In this document: in pieces, positions 17,675 through 27,434 of the stretch
How the letters are laid out: the number at the start of each line of letters is the position of its first letter
Numbering within the stretch: the first letter of the stretch is position 1
From: a bacterium
Lineage (GTDB): Bacteria; Patescibacteriota; Minisyncoccia; UBA6257; 2-01-FULL-56-20
Assembly (NCBI GenBank): GCA_021827685.1
Contig: JAKAUM010000006.1
Coordinates: 1 to 47,455, forward strand
DNA: 47,455 nucleotides
Direction of reading: 5' to 3'
Notes under the pieces: model-generated
What the model was told of the DNA's origin: nothing
What the model saw: the letters and a program-made list of their open reading frames with translations, nothing else
The model's database searches: none
Program-made: the position numbers and the translations under genes

Positions 17675-19582
17675 ATGGCAAAAATAATCGGCATTGACTT
17701 GGGAACGACGAATTCCGCGGTGGCGGTGACCGAGGGCGGCGAGCCGCGCATCCTTGAGAATGCGGAAGGGAACCGCACGACGCCGTCCATCGCCGCGGTT
17801 TCGAAATCCGGCGAGCGGCTCGTAGGCCTTCTCGCGAAGCGCCAATCGGTCACGAACCCGAAAAATACGATTTTTTCCGTAAAGCGGCTCATGGGGCGCA
17901 AGTTCACCGATCCCGAGGTCCAGCGCGACAAGGCATGGCTTCCGTATGATATTCGGGCGAGCGCCGCGGGCGGCATCGAAGCAAAAATGGGCGATAAATG
18001 GTATTCGCCGGAGGAGATATCCGCGTTCATCCTCGGCAAGCTGAAGGCCGATGCGGAGGCGAAGCTCGGAGAAAAAGTGGAGGAAGCGGTCATCACCGTG
18101 CCGGCATATTTTGACGATTCCCAGCGCCAGGCGACGAAAAACGCGGGAGAGATCGCGGGGCTGAAGGTGCGGCGGATATTGAACGAGCCGACGGCGGCCG
18201 CGCTTGCCTACGGCATGAACAAGCAGAAGAGCGAAAAGATCGTCGTTTACGACTTCGGCGGCGGGACGTTCGACATCTCCGTGCTCGAGGTGGGCGACGA
18301 TACGGTCGAAGTGAAGGCCACGGGAGGGGACACGCATCTCGGCGGCGACGACTTCGACAAGAAAATCCAGGAGTACCTCGCAGACGAATATCGGAAGCAG
18401 GAGGGGATCGACATTTCAAAAGATCCGCTCGCCCTTCAGCGCCTGAAAGAGGCGGCCGAAAAGGCGAAGCACGAGCTCTCGGCCGCGATGGAAACGGAGG
18501 TGAATCTTCCGTACATCACTTCGGACGCGAGCGGGCCGAAGCATTTCCTCATGAAGCTCACGCGCGCGAAGCTCGAATCGCTGGTCGCGGAGTACGTCAG
18601 CCGTTCGGTCGAGCTCACCCGGGAGACGGTTACCGCCGCGCCGCCGAAAGGCGCCGGGTTCCAGCTTTCGGAAATAAACGAAGTGATCCTCGTGGGCGGC
18701 CAGACCCGCATGCCCGCGATCGTGGAGGCGGTGAAAAAGCTTTTCGGCCGGGATCCGCATCAGGGCATCAATCCCGACGAGGTGGTGGCGGTCGGCGCCG
18801 CGGCGCAGGCGGGCATCCTCCAGGGCGACGTGAAGGACATACTCCTTCTCGACGTGACCCCGCTCACGCTCGCGATTGAGACGCTTGGGGGCGTCGCGAC
18901 GCCCATGATCCCGAAGAACACGACCGTGCCGACTGCGAAAACGCAGGTATTCTCGACGGCGGCGGACAACCAGACGTCCGTGGAGGTGCGCGTCATGCAG
19001 GGCGAGCGGCCCATGGCCGCGGACAACAAAACACTCGCGCGATTCATGCTCGACGGCATTCCGCCCGCCCCGCGCGGCATGCCGCAGGTCGAGGTGACGT
19101 TCGATATCGATGCGAACGGGATCCTGAACGTTTCGGCGAAGGACAAGGCGACCGGGAAGACGCAGTCGGTGAAGATCGAGGCCTCTACGAACCTTAACAA
19201 GGACGAGATAGAGAAATTAAAGAAGGAAGCGGCCGAACACGCGGCGGAGGATGCGAAAAAGAAAGAGCTGATCGAAGCCCGGAACCAAGCCGAGTCGCTC
19301 ATCTACACGACGGAGAAGGCGCTCGCGGATGCCGGCGACAAGGTGCCCGCCGACGTAAAGGCTGGCGTAACGGAGAAATTGGAGGCGCTGAAGGCCGCGA
19401 AGGACGGCGAGGACGTCGATGCGGTAAAGTCCGCCGCCGCGGCGCTCTCAGCCGAAATTCAAAAAATCGGCCAGTCGTTCTATAATAAAGGAAACGATGG
19501 AACCGATGGAACTCAACCCGGCAGCGCTGACGGGCCCGGAGAGCCAGGGCCGGACGGACAGGGATCGGCGGAATCTCATTGA
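17675..19582 (+). CDS. dnaK: molecular chaperone DnaK
   Basis: [41 protein letters not shown]...[38 protein letters not shown]. Confidence 0.99.
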   Translation: MAKIIGIDLGTTNSAVAVTEGGEPRILENAEGNRTTPSIAAVSKSGERLVGLLAKRQSVTNPKNTIFSVKRLMGRKFTDPEVQRDKAWLPYDIRASAAGGIEAKMGDKWYSPEEISAFILGKLKADAEAKLGEKVEEAVITVPAYFDDSQRQATKNAGEIAGLKVRRILNEPTAAALAYGMNKQKSEKIVVYDFGGGTFDISVLEVGDDTVEVKATGGDTHLGGDDFDKKIQEYLADEYRKQEGIDISKDPLALQRLKEAAEKAKHELSAAMETEVNLPYITSDASGPKHFLMKLTRAKLESLVAEYVSRSVELTRETVTAAPPKGAGFQLSEINEVILVGGQTRMPAIVEAVKKLFGRDPHQGINPDEVVAVGAAAQAGILQGDVKDILLLDVTPLTLAIETLGGVATPMIPKNTTVPTAKTQVFSTAADNQTSVEVRVMQGERPMAADNKTLARFMLDGIPPAPRGMPQVEVTFDIDANGILNVSAKDKATGKTQSVKIEASTNLNKDEIEKLKKEAAEHAAEDAKKKELIEARNQAESLIYTTEKALADAGDKVPADVKAGVTEKLEALKAAKDGEDVDAVKSAAAALSAEIQKIGQSFYNKGNDGTDGTQPGSADGPGEPGPDGQGSAESH

Positions 19583-20546
19583 TTTCTCGCCCGCTTCCGA
19601 AGCCGTTTCCCCGGGCTTCTGGCGAGCGCTTATCATCGATGCCCTGAGCGTTATCACGGCGCTCTTTTTCGGGTATTCGTATTTCCTCTATCTCACGGAA
19701 GGCGTTTCGCCGTGGTATACGGTTGCGGGCCTCATCCTCTTTGGAATCGTTTCCGCGCTCCAGGTCCTTATTGCTCAGAGCGGCGGGCGCCGGACGCTTA
19801 TCATCCTTGCCGAAACCGTCGCGATGACGGCCGCCTTCGCGTTCTTCGACAGCATCCTCGTCGTGTCCATCGCGGCCGGGCTGGTGTTTCTTTCCCTGCT
19901 TTGGGGATATCTTGCCGGCCGCGCGGAAATGAAAAATCAGGTTGAGCTGGGGTTTTGGAAAATCAGCTCCGGCACGGTGGGGAAGGTGGCCACGGCGGCC
20001 ATCCTTTTTCTCCTCGTCGTATACGCGCCGCAGGCCCAGGGACAGGGGATTTTTCTCCCGCGCTCAAGCTTCCGGACGTTTTTTTCTTGGTCATCCGGCG
20101 CGCTGGACCGGCTTTATCCGGGGGTCGCATTCAACGATTCTTTCGGGAAGTTCGCGACCGGCTTCGCGCGGCAGGAGCTCAGTGACAATCCTTCTTTTGA
20201 ACGCCTGAGCCCCGCGGAACAGCAGGCGGTGGTGGCGCAGGCCGCCTCGTCCATCGCGAGCAACGTGGCCAAGGCCACGGGCGGCGCGGCGCCCGCATCG
20301 AACGCTTCGATGAGCGACGTGGCTTACGATTATATCGTTTCCACTCTTAGGAATTGGCAGAACACGTTCAAGAGCCGGTTTCTCATCGTCTGGGTCATCG
20401 TGCTCTTCTTAGTGTTCCGGACGCTCGGATTTATTTTCGTCTGGGTGGTCCAGCTCCTCGGCATCATCGTCTACGAAATATTGCTCGCCGCGAAATTCAT
20501 GCGGATTGAGGGCGCGCCGAGGACGAAGGAGACCATCGTATATTGA
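19497..20546 (+). CDS. multi-pass membrane protein of unknown function inside the heat-shock operon
   Basis: Several hydrophobic helices at both ends and a central soluble Ala/Ser-rich segment; 86-nt out-of-frame overlap with dnaK. Confidence 0.75.
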   Translation: MEPMELNPAALTGPESQGRTDRDRRNLIDFSPASEAVSPGFWRALIIDALSVITALFFGYSYFLYLTEGVSPWYTVAGLILFGIVSALQVLIAQSGGRRTLIILAETVAMTAAFAFFDSILVVSIAAGLVFLSLLWGYLAGRAEMKNQVELGFWKISSGTVGKVATAAILFLLVVYAPQAQGQGIFLPRSSFRTFFSWSSGALDRLYPGVAFNDSFGKFATGFARQELSDNPSFERLSPAEQQAVVAQAASSIASNVAKATGGAAPASNASMSDVAYDYIVSTLRNWQNTFKSRFLIVWVIVLFLVFRTLGFIFVWVVQLLGIIVYEILLAAKFMRIEGAPRTKETIVY

Positions 20547-20589
20547 TTGCGTTCTCTTTCGGGGGACACTATACTACGGACTACCGAAC

Positions 20590-21714
20590 ATGCCCAAAGA
20601 TTATTATCAAATTCTGGGAATCGCCCGGACGGCCTCGGACGACGAAATAAAGAAGGCCTACCGGAAACTCGCGCATCAGCACCACCCCGACAAGCCGGGC
20701 GGCAGTGAAAGCAAGTTCAAGGAAATCAACGAGGCCTATCAGGTACTTTCGGACAAGGCGCGGAGGGCGCAGTACGACCGTTTCGGAACCGCGGAGCCGG
20801 GAGTCGCGGGATCCGGCGCCGGCGGTTTCCCGGGCGGTTTCAACTGGGGCGGCTTCCCGGGCGGTCAGGGCCAGGGCGGTTTTCAATGGGAGGGTTCCGG
20901 CTTTAATCCGGAGGACCTCGGTGACGTAATGGAGAGTTTCTTCGAGGGCATGGGCATGCGTCCGCGGCGGAAAACGTACGAGCGGGGGGCGGATCTTGAA
21001 GTGCGCGAAGAGATCTCGCTCGAGGAAGCGTTCCGCGGCGCGGCCAAGACGCTCCGTTTTCGGACGTTCGTTTCGTGCGCCGCGTGCGGCGGGAAGGGCG
21101 TCGAGGCGGGCAAGGGCGGGTTCGAAAAATGCGCCGCCTGCGACGGGCGCGGCGAGGTGCGCGAACAGCGCCGAAGCTTCTTCGGCAATTTCGCGCAAGT
21201 GAGGCCGTGCGCCAAGTGCCACGGTACGGGCGAGGTTCCCAAAAAAGCGTGCGGGCGTTGCGGAGGGTCGGGCCGCGTTGAGGATGACCGCGAAGTAAAG
21301 GTGGACGTTCTGCCCGGCGTCGAAGACGGCCAGCTGATCAAAATCAAGGGGATGGGCGAGGCGGGAGGCCGCGGGACGTCCGCGGGAGATCTTTACGTCC
21401 GCGTGCGGGTGAAGCCGCATTCCGTATTCGAGCGCTCCGGCATCAATCTTATCGTTACCCGCGAACTTAAAATCATGGATCTGCTCCTCGGAAAGAAAGT
21501 CGAAGTGCCGACCATTTCCGGAGGAACGATCCGCGTCGCGATACCGGCGAATTTCAACTTAAAAGAGAATCTGAGGATTCCGAACGAGGGGATGCCCCGC
21601 TTCGGCGCGGCGTTCGGCGGCCGCGGCGACCTCTACGTCAATTTCATCATAAAGGCGCCGAAAGAACTCGGCGCGAAGGCCAAAAAACTGCTGGAGGATA
21701 TAGGGGAGGCCTGA
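20590..21714 (+). CDS. dnaJ: chaperone DnaJ
   Basis: [33 protein letters not shown]; four CxxCxGxG-type repeats ([32 protein letters not shown]). Confidence 0.98.
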   Translation: MPKDYYQILGIARTASDDEIKKAYRKLAHQHHPDKPGGSESKFKEINEAYQVLSDKARRAQYDRFGTAEPGVAGSGAGGFPGGFNWGGFPGGQGQGGFQWEGSGFNPEDLGDVMESFFEGMGMRPRRKTYERGADLEVREEISLEEAFRGAAKTLRFRTFVSCAACGGKGVEAGKGGFEKCAACDGRGEVREQRRSFFGNFAQVRPCAKCHGTGEVPKKACGRCGGSGRVEDDREVKVDVLPGVEDGQLIKIKGMGEAGGRGTSAGDLYVRVRVKPHSVFERSGINLIVTRELKIMDLLLGKKVEVPTISGGTIRVAIPANFNLKENLRIPNEGMPRFGAAFGGRGDLYVNFIIKAPKELGAKAKKLLEDIGEA

Positions 21715-21723
21715 TTTTCCATA

Positions 21724-22398
21724 CTACGGTGGTTCCGCCCCGCTCCGCGCCCATGCCGCGCTTTGTGCGCGCAAGGCGGCAAGTTCGTCCGGCGTGAGCG
21801 CGTCGTACACCGCAATCCAGTCATGCGCGATCTGATTTTGTGCGGCGTCAAGCGCAATCTCGCCGCCGCACATTTCCTCATGGAGATAGTTCTCCACGAG
21901 ATCTTTTTCGCGGAATCCGGGAAGCGGCGCGGCCGGCTGGGGAAAAAGGTTCGAGATATCATTCGAACCGCCGAGCTCCAGGGGAATCAGATGGTCGACT
22001 TCGTAAGCGCCGGGGGCTTGCGGGTAATCGAGGCCGTAGGCGGCATAAACCTGCCGCTTGAGCGATACGGAAACGTTGCGCGCCCCGCGGGCGTACCCTT
22101 CCGCGCAGATGTCCCGCGCTGACGCTTGCGGGAAAACCGCGCCCGGCGTGCACGCGGGATCCGGGCGGGCGTCGGCCCCCGCGCAGGCGCCGCTTTTAGT
22201 CCGCATCCCGGGCGCCCTTGATGCGGCGGGAGCCGCCATGAGCGCGAGCAAGCGCGCGCCGGGCGGCGGCATTGCTTCCGAACGCCTTGGCTTTTCGGCT
22301 GAGCGGAAAATAAGATATGCGGCCGCCGCGGCGCCGGCGGCGATGCTTGCGCAAGCCAAAGACCGCAGGGGCGCGCCAATTTTCTTTTCCGCATCCAC
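21724..22398 (-). CDS. membrane-anchored/secreted HNH endonuclease-like protein
   Basis: N-terminal TM; YEVDHLIPLELGGSNDISNLFPQP...KDLVENYLHEEMCGGEIALDAAQNQIAHDW; GTG at 22398 (TATAAT 7 nt upstream) or ATG at 22407. Confidence 0.75.
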   Translation of the reverse strand: MDAEKKIGAPLRSLACASIAAGAAAAAYLIFRSAEKPRRSEAMPPPGARLLALMAAPAASRAPGMRTKSGACAGADARPDPACTPGAVFPQASARDICAEGYARGARNVSVSLKRQVYAAYGLDYPQAPGAYEVDHLIPLELGGSNDISNLFPQPAAPLPGFREKDLVENYLHEEMCGGEIALDAAQNQIAHDWIAVYDALTPDELAALRAQSAAWARSGAEPP

Positions 22399-22532
22399 GC
22401 GCCCCATTATACGCGCCGGGCATTAAATTCCGATTAACCGGCCGCGAAGGCCGCGCCGGCATCCGGGCGCCGGACAGCTTTCATCGATCACCGTGTAGGC
22501 GGATTTCTCCGGGGAGCGGGGAGTAAAATGGC

Positions 22533-22569
22533 AATCAAACAGGCCGCGCAAAGCGCGGCCTGTTTGATT
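22533..22569. terminator. perfect 17-bp inverted repeat, probable terminator of the upstream minus-strand gene
   Basis: AATCAAACAGGCCGCGC-AAA-GCGCGGCCTGTTTGATT. Confidence 0.7.
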
Positions 22570-22589
22570 CCTAACATTCTTGCCTCTGA

Positions 22590-22766
22590 TTACATGTGCT
22601 GCGACGGCGCCGCACCGCCCGCGGATTTCCGTTCGAGGGCCGCCCAGAGGGCCAGTACCGCGACGATTACGCCGACGATGACAAAGCGGATCGTATGACC
22701 GCCGCCCATGTACGCCATGGCAATCACGGCGAGCCCCATAATCACATTAACCCACTGTTTCCACAT
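22590..22766 (-). CDS. 58-aa two-TM membrane protein (SPW-repeat-like)
   Basis: MWKQWVNVIMGLAVIAMAYMGGGHTIRFVIVGVIVAVLALWAALERKSAGGAAPSQHM*; below the track length cutoff; TATAAT at 22804-22809 (-) upstream. Confidence 0.65.
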   Translation of the reverse strand: MWKQWVNVIMGLAVIAMAYMGGGHTIRFVIVGVIVAVLALWAALERKSAGGAAPSQHM

Positions 22767-22887
22767 GGTTTTATTGAGTTTTGATATATTCGGCCTTTAT
22801 GGAATTATATCACGCCGCCGCGGCAAGGTGTCGTCCGCCGCCGCGGGGCGTCGGGCGGCGCCCCGCGCGCGCTTCGTTCGGGCGCTC

Positions 22888-23607
22888 TCAATAGCCCGAG
22901 AATTCCTCGCTTTTTATATAGTCATCGTCGATGCCCGCGAGATTGAGCATGCCGCGCATGGCGGTTGTCATTGCCGGAGGCCCCGCAAGATAGTAGATCG
23001 GCGCCGCGAGATCCCCGCCGAGGTATTTTCGGAGTAGTGCTTCGTTTATATAACCGGTCTCGCCGTCCCATTGCTCGTCGTTTGCCTGCGTCATCGTGGC
23101 GACGAGGCGGTAGTTGCGATTCTCGTTCTGCAGATCGGCGAGCTCGCGGAGAAATGCGGCGTCGGCGGGCGTACGGTTGGAATAAAAGAGGAAGATTCGA
23201 TGCGGGAGCTTTTCGCGCGCGGCATGGCGGATCATCGAAACGAAAGGGGTGATGCCGATGCCGCCGGCGAGGAACGCCGCCGGGCGCGAGGCGTCGTTTT
23301 GAAGCGTCATGGATCCCATCGGTCCGTCCATCAGGATCGCCCCGCCGGGCGGGAGGCCGCGCAAGGTCCGCTTGAATGCCGTATCCCTCATGCGCGTCGC
23401 GATTTCTATTTCCTCCTCGCCGGGCTCGTTTACGAAAGAGAAGGTGCGGGTATTGCCTTCCGTATCGGTCTCGGGCGGATTGATCAGCGTATAATCGGCG
23501 TTCTGCCCCGGCTTGAACGCAAAACCCGGGGGTTTTTCAAAGAAGAAAGACATTGTTTCCGCCGCCACCTCCGCTTTGCGGAGCAGTTTTATTTCATATT
23601 TGGCCAT
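22888..23607 (-). CDS. ferredoxin-NADP+ reductase-like FAD/NAD(P)-binding oxidoreductase
   Basis: FKPGQNADYTLI, RTFSFVNEPG, DGPMGSMTL, AAFLAGGIGITPFVSMIRHA, YYLAGPPAMTTAMRGML; alternative ATG at 23613. Confidence 0.9.
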   Translation of the reverse strand: MAKYEIKLLRKAEVAAETMSFFFEKPPGFAFKPGQNADYTLINPPETDTEGNTRTFSFVNEPGEEEIEIATRMRDTAFKRTLRGLPPGGAILMDGPMGSMTLQNDASRPAAFLAGGIGITPFVSMIRHAAREKLPHRIFLFYSNRTPADAAFLRELADLQNENRNYRLVATMTQANDEQWDGETGYINEALLRKYLGGDLAAPIYYLAGPPAMTTAMRGMLNLAGIDDDYIKSEEFSGY

Positions 23608-23615
23608 GGTCATTC

Positions 23616-23622
23616 TATTATA
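23616..23622. promoter_or_regulatory. overlapping bidirectional -10 (TATTAT on + / TATAAT on -)
   Basis: TATTATA between divergent starts 23607(-) and 23629(+). Confidence 0.6.
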
Positions 23623-23628
23623 TGGAAG

Positions 23629-24141
23629 ATGAGGGAATATGTCACCGAAGCGCTGGTGCTCGGAAAGGAGCCGCTCCGTGCCGCGGACGGACGGTATCAT
23701 TTTTTTACGCGGAGGTTCGGGAAGATGGCGGGGAAGGCGACGAGCTCACGGAAGATAACTTCGAAATTGGCGGGCCATCTGGAGCCGGGCAGTTTTGCCA
23801 ATGTCCGATTCGTGGAGCGGAACAGCGGAACCGGCGGCAGCGCGCAGATCGCGGATGCCCTGCAGTACGGCAAGGCGGCCGCCCCGCCCCGCGACCTCGA
23901 ACTTCTTTGGAGGGTTCTCGCGGAAGGGGAAGCGGACGAGGCGCTCTGGCAGGAGGTTTCGCGTTTCGGGGCCTCGCCGTCCTGGACGGCCATGCTCGCT
24001 TTTCTCGGCTGGGATCCGCGGGAGGCGGGTTGCGCGGCATGCAGCCGAGGCGCGCCCGCCGCGTTTCTCATTCCGAGGCAGGAATTCTTCTGTAACGCGT
24101 GCGCTTCAAAACTGGAGCGTGATGATTTAATATTAATGTAA
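23629..24141 (+). CDS. recO: DNA repair protein RecO (short)
   Basis: MREYVTEALVLGKEPLRAADGRYHFFTRRFGKMAGKATSSRKITSKLAGHLEPGSFANVRFVE...CAACSRG...FFCNACAS (two CxxC). Confidence 0.85.
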   Translation: MREYVTEALVLGKEPLRAADGRYHFFTRRFGKMAGKATSSRKITSKLAGHLEPGSFANVRFVERNSGTGGSAQIADALQYGKAAAPPRDLELLWRVLAEGEADEALWQEVSRFGASPSWTAMLAFLGWDPREAGCAACSRGAPAAFLIPRQEFFCNACASKLERDDLILM

Positions 24142-24166
24142 GCGCGTTTTACGCCGCGCATGCGAT

Positions 24167-26101
24167 ATGCCTAAATACAACCCAAATTCGATTTGGACGA
24201 GCAAGAAGCGCCCCGCGCGATATGCGCCGGAGGAGCCCGCGGCGAAGCCGCCGCGGGCGTCTTCTTCCGCCGCCCCCGCCAGGCCCGCGCCGTCGGCCGC
24301 CGCAGGCATGCCGGCCGAACAGGATGCCGCGGAAGAGGGCGCCGGGCGCGGCCGCCCGGTTTCCGCCGACGCGTTCTACGACGACGAAGACGCGCCGAAG
24401 AGCCATCTTTTCCTTTGGGCGATTACGATTTTCGTCGCCGTGATCGGCGCGGGGACGTTCCTCATCCTCTACTTCCGTCCGCCGGCGAGCCCGAACGTGG
24501 GCATCACTTTTGCAAAACCGGACCAGGTGCTTGTCGGCGATGAATTCGAGCTGGACATTTCGCCGTCGAATTATTCTTCGAACATTCTGAAGCACGCCGT
24601 GCTTTCCATATCCCTGCCGTCCGCGCTTGTCTTTTCCGGACAGCCGGCGGGCGAGCGCGTGATGCAGGAGTCGCTCGGCGACCTCGGTCCGGGAAGCGTG
24701 ACTCCCCAGCGCGTCGACCTTGTGGCGACGGGCGGCCAAAACAGCGTCCAGCGCGTGGACGTGACGCTTTCTTACGGCACCGACGCCGCCCCGAACGCGA
24801 GCTATAAGACCGGAAGCAGTGCGGACGTCGTGGTCGGCGGCCCGGCTATTTCGCTTTCCATGACCGGGCCGCAGGCGGTCTACAGCGGCCAGAATTTCCA
24901 ATTTACGGCGACCTACGAGAACAATACGAGCCACGCGTTCGACGGCGTGACGCTTGCCCTTTCCTATCCGCCGTCGTTCAACTTCGCGGGCGCGAGCATG
25001 GCGCCGGCGGATTCCGCGAATGATTCTTGGAATATCGGCACCATCCCGCCCGCGGGGACGGGGAGCATCACGATTTCCGGCAGTATTACGGGAGCCGAGG
25101 GGGGCGCCCCTGCAGTAAGCGGAACCCTTTCCGGCGGGACGCAGGGGAATACGTACGTGCTGAGCACGAGCACGGCGGCTCTCGCAATCGGCAAGTCGCC
25201 GCTTTCGCTCTCGATCTCGCTCAGCGGCGCGCAAGGGGACGTCGTGCATCCCGGAGACCGCTTGACCTACACGGTCGCTTATGCGAACAACTCCAGCGTG
25301 ACGTTCGACAACGTGGATATTCAGGCCGCGCTTACGGGCGGCCTTTATGACCTCGCCTCGGTGGAGACGGATGGCTATCTCGATTCGCAGAGCGGCACGA
25401 TTACGTGGACGCCCGCGAGCGACGGCGCGCTCCTTCATCTTGCGCCCGGCGCGTCGGGGACGGTGACGTTCAAAGTCAATACCGGCGCTTCATATTCCCG
25501 CACGGCGACCGACGAAACGCTCGGCGTTTCGGCGACGATTTCCTCGGCGACGCTACCGCCGGGCGTGTCTGCGAGCTCCACCGTGTCGTCGGCGCTCATC
25601 GAGAACAAGGTGGGCGGGAAAATCGCCCTCTCGGCGGACGGCTTTTGGAAAGACCCTTCGTCTTCCATCCTGAATTCAGGGCCATATCCGCCGCAAGTGA
25701 GCCAGGCGACCGAATATACGATTCACTGGGTGGTGGACGATTACGGTACGGATGCCGACAATGTAGCCGTCTCCGCGACGCTCCAGTCGGGAACGACCTG
25801 CACGGGCATGATAGCGAGCAATATGTCCACCGCGCCCGTCTGCGATCCGGCGACCGGCCAGGTGACGTGGGACATCCCGCTTGTGCTCGCGGGATCGCCG
25901 GCCGAGGCCGTGTTCCAGGTGGAGAACACTCCCTCGTCAAACCAGGTAGGGAGCGACGTTACGCTTCTTTCGGATACGTCGCTCGTCGCAACCGACGGAT
26001 TCACGAGTTCCACGCTCGACGCCCAGGCGCCCGCGGTAACGACGGCCCTGCCGGACGATACGTCGCTTCCATCCTCGGCGAGCCGCACCGTCACGCAATA
26101 A
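24167..26101 (+). CDS. single-TM surface protein with DUF11-like beta repeats
   Basis: Disordered Ala/Pro/Arg N-terminus, TM LFLWAITIFVAVIGAGTFLILYF, repeats such as VHPGDRLTYTVAYANNSSVTFDNVDIQAAL. Confidence 0.8.
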   Translation: MPKYNPNSIWTSKKRPARYAPEEPAAKPPRASSSAAPARPAPSAAAGMPAEQDAAEEGAGRGRPVSADAFYDDEDAPKSHLFLWAITIFVAVIGAGTFLILYFRPPASPNVGITFAKPDQVLVGDEFELDISPSNYSSNILKHAVLSISLPSALVFSGQPAGERVMQESLGDLGPGSVTPQRVDLVATGGQNSVQRVDVTLSYGTDAAPNASYKTGSSADVVVGGPAISLSMTGPQAVYSGQNFQFTATYENNTSHAFDGVTLALSYPPSFNFAGASMAPADSANDSWNIGTIPPAGTGSITISGSITGAEGGAPAVSGTLSGGTQGNTYVLSTSTAALAIGKSPLSLSISLSGAQGDVVHPGDRLTYTVAYANNSSVTFDNVDIQAALTGGLYDLASVETDGYLDSQSGTITWTPASDGALLHLAPGASGTVTFKVNTGASYSRTATDETLGVSATISSATLPPGVSASSTVSSALIENKVGGKIALSADGFWKDPSSSILNSGPYPPQVSQATEYTIHWVVDDYGTDADNVAVSATLQSGTTCTGMIASNMSTAPVCDPATGQVTWDIPLVLAGSPAEAVFQVENTPSSNQVGSDVTLLSDTSLVATDGFTSSTLDAQAPAVTTALPDDTSLPSSASRTVTQ

Positions 26102-26102
26102 C

Positions 26103-27434
26103 ATGACCTCCGCAAACGGCCCAATGGAAAAAATCGTCTCGCTTGCAAAGCGGCGCGGATTCGTGTTTCCCGGATCCGAGCTTTATGGCGGCCTCGCGAA
26201 TTCCTGGGATTACGGCCCCCTTGGGGTGGAACTTAAAAACAACATCAAGCGCGCATGGTGGGAACGGTTTGCGGAACGCCGCGACGACATGGTCGGCCTC
26301 GATTCGGGGATCGTCCTGAATCCGAGAGTATGGGAAGTGAGCGGGCACCTTTCAGCCGGTTTTGCCGACCCGCTCGTGGAATGCAAGCATTGCCATACGC
26401 GGTTCCGCGCCGACCAGATCGACGTGTCCAAGCCTTGCGGAAACTGCGGGGCGAAAGGGGCCTTCACCGAAGCGCGGATGTTCAATCTCATGCTTAAGAC
26501 CTTCCTCGGCCCCGCGGAGGAGCAGGCGAACGTTGCCTATTTCCGCCCCGAAACGGCCCAGGGCATTTTCATCAATTTTAAGAATATTTTGGATACGTCG
26601 CGCCGCCAGCTTCCTTTCGGCGTCGCGCAGGCGGGAAAAGCATTCAGGAACGAGATCACGCCGGGCAATTTCATCTTCCGCACGCGCGAGTTCGAGCAGA
26701 TGGAGATCGAGTATTTCATTCCTCCGCCGGCGCGCGAAGAGGACTGGAACGATTATTTCGAGGAATGGAGGAAGGCGATGCGCGAATGGATCCGCGAAGC
26801 CGGAATCGACGAATCGCGCGTCCACGAGGCGGAGATCGGCGAAGGCGAACGCGCCCATTATTCCCGGCGCACCATCGATTTCGAATTCGAATATCCTTTC
26901 GGCCGGAAGGAGCTTTACGGTTTGGCGTACCGCGGAGATTTCGACCTTAGGAATCATTTTAAGGAGCCGCCCTACCGCGACGCGCAGACGGGCGAGGCGT
27001 TCTGGCCACATGTGATTGAGCCGTCGCTCGGCGTAGAGCGGACCTTCCTCGCCGTACTGCTTTCGTCCTATGCCGAGGACGGAGGGCGCGTCGTGCTGAA
27101 GCTTCCGCCGAAGCTCGCGCCATACAAGGCGGCCGTTTTCCCGCTCCTTTCGAACAAGCCGGCGCTCGTTGCGAAGGCGCGTGAGATTTACGACGCGCTC
27201 CGCGCGCGGTTCATGGTCGCGTGGGACGATCGCGGGAATATCGGGAAGCGCTATTACGCGCAGGATGAAATCGGGACGCCGTACTGCATCACCGTCGACT
27301 TCGATACGCTTGGCGAAGAAGGAGGCGCGGATTTAAAGGATACCGTCACGGTCCGCCGCCGCGATACGGGGGCGCAGGAGCGCGTCCGCGCCGACAAGCT
27401 TGCCGAATTCCTCCATGCCGCGATTTATCGTTAA
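26103..27434 (+). CDS. glyS: glycyl-tRNA synthetase (homodimeric class IIa type)
   Basis: KRRGFVFPGSELYGGLANSWDYGPLGVELKNNIKRAWW...FNLMLKTFLGP...FRPETAQGIFINFKN...FGVAQAGKAFRNEITPGNFIFRTREFEQMEIEYF. Confidence 0.97.
   Translation: MTSANGPMEKIVSLAKRRGFVFPGSELYGGLANSWDYGPLGVELKNNIKRAWWERFAERRDDMVGLDSGIVLNPRVWEVSGHLSAGFADPLVECKHCHTRFRADQIDVSKPCGNCGAKGAFTEARMFNLMLKTFLGPAEEQANVAYFRPETAQGIFINFKNILDTSRRQLPFGVAQAGKAFRNEITPGNFIFRTREFEQMEIEYFIPPPAREEDWNDYFEEWRKAMREWIREAGIDESRVHEAEIGEGERAHYSRRTIDFEFEYPFGRKELYGLAYRGDFDLRNHFKEPPYRDAQTGEAFWPHVIEPSLGVERTFLAVLLSSYAEDGGRVVLKLPPKLAPYKAAVFPLLSNKPALVAKAREIYDALRARFMVAWDDRGNIGKRYYAQDEIGTPYCITVDFDTLGEEGGADLKDTVTVRRRDTGAQERVRADKLAEFLHAAIYR

Noticed and set aside
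15446-18337. 963-aa minus ORF as a single protein
   Set aside because: Only the CorA-like part (15446-16327) is protein-like; the rest is antisense to hrcA, grpE and dnaK in GC-rich DNA.
24149-25438. 429-aa minus ORF opposite the DUF11-like gene
   Set aside because: Arg-rich composition typical of antisense GC-rich frames; no domain motifs.
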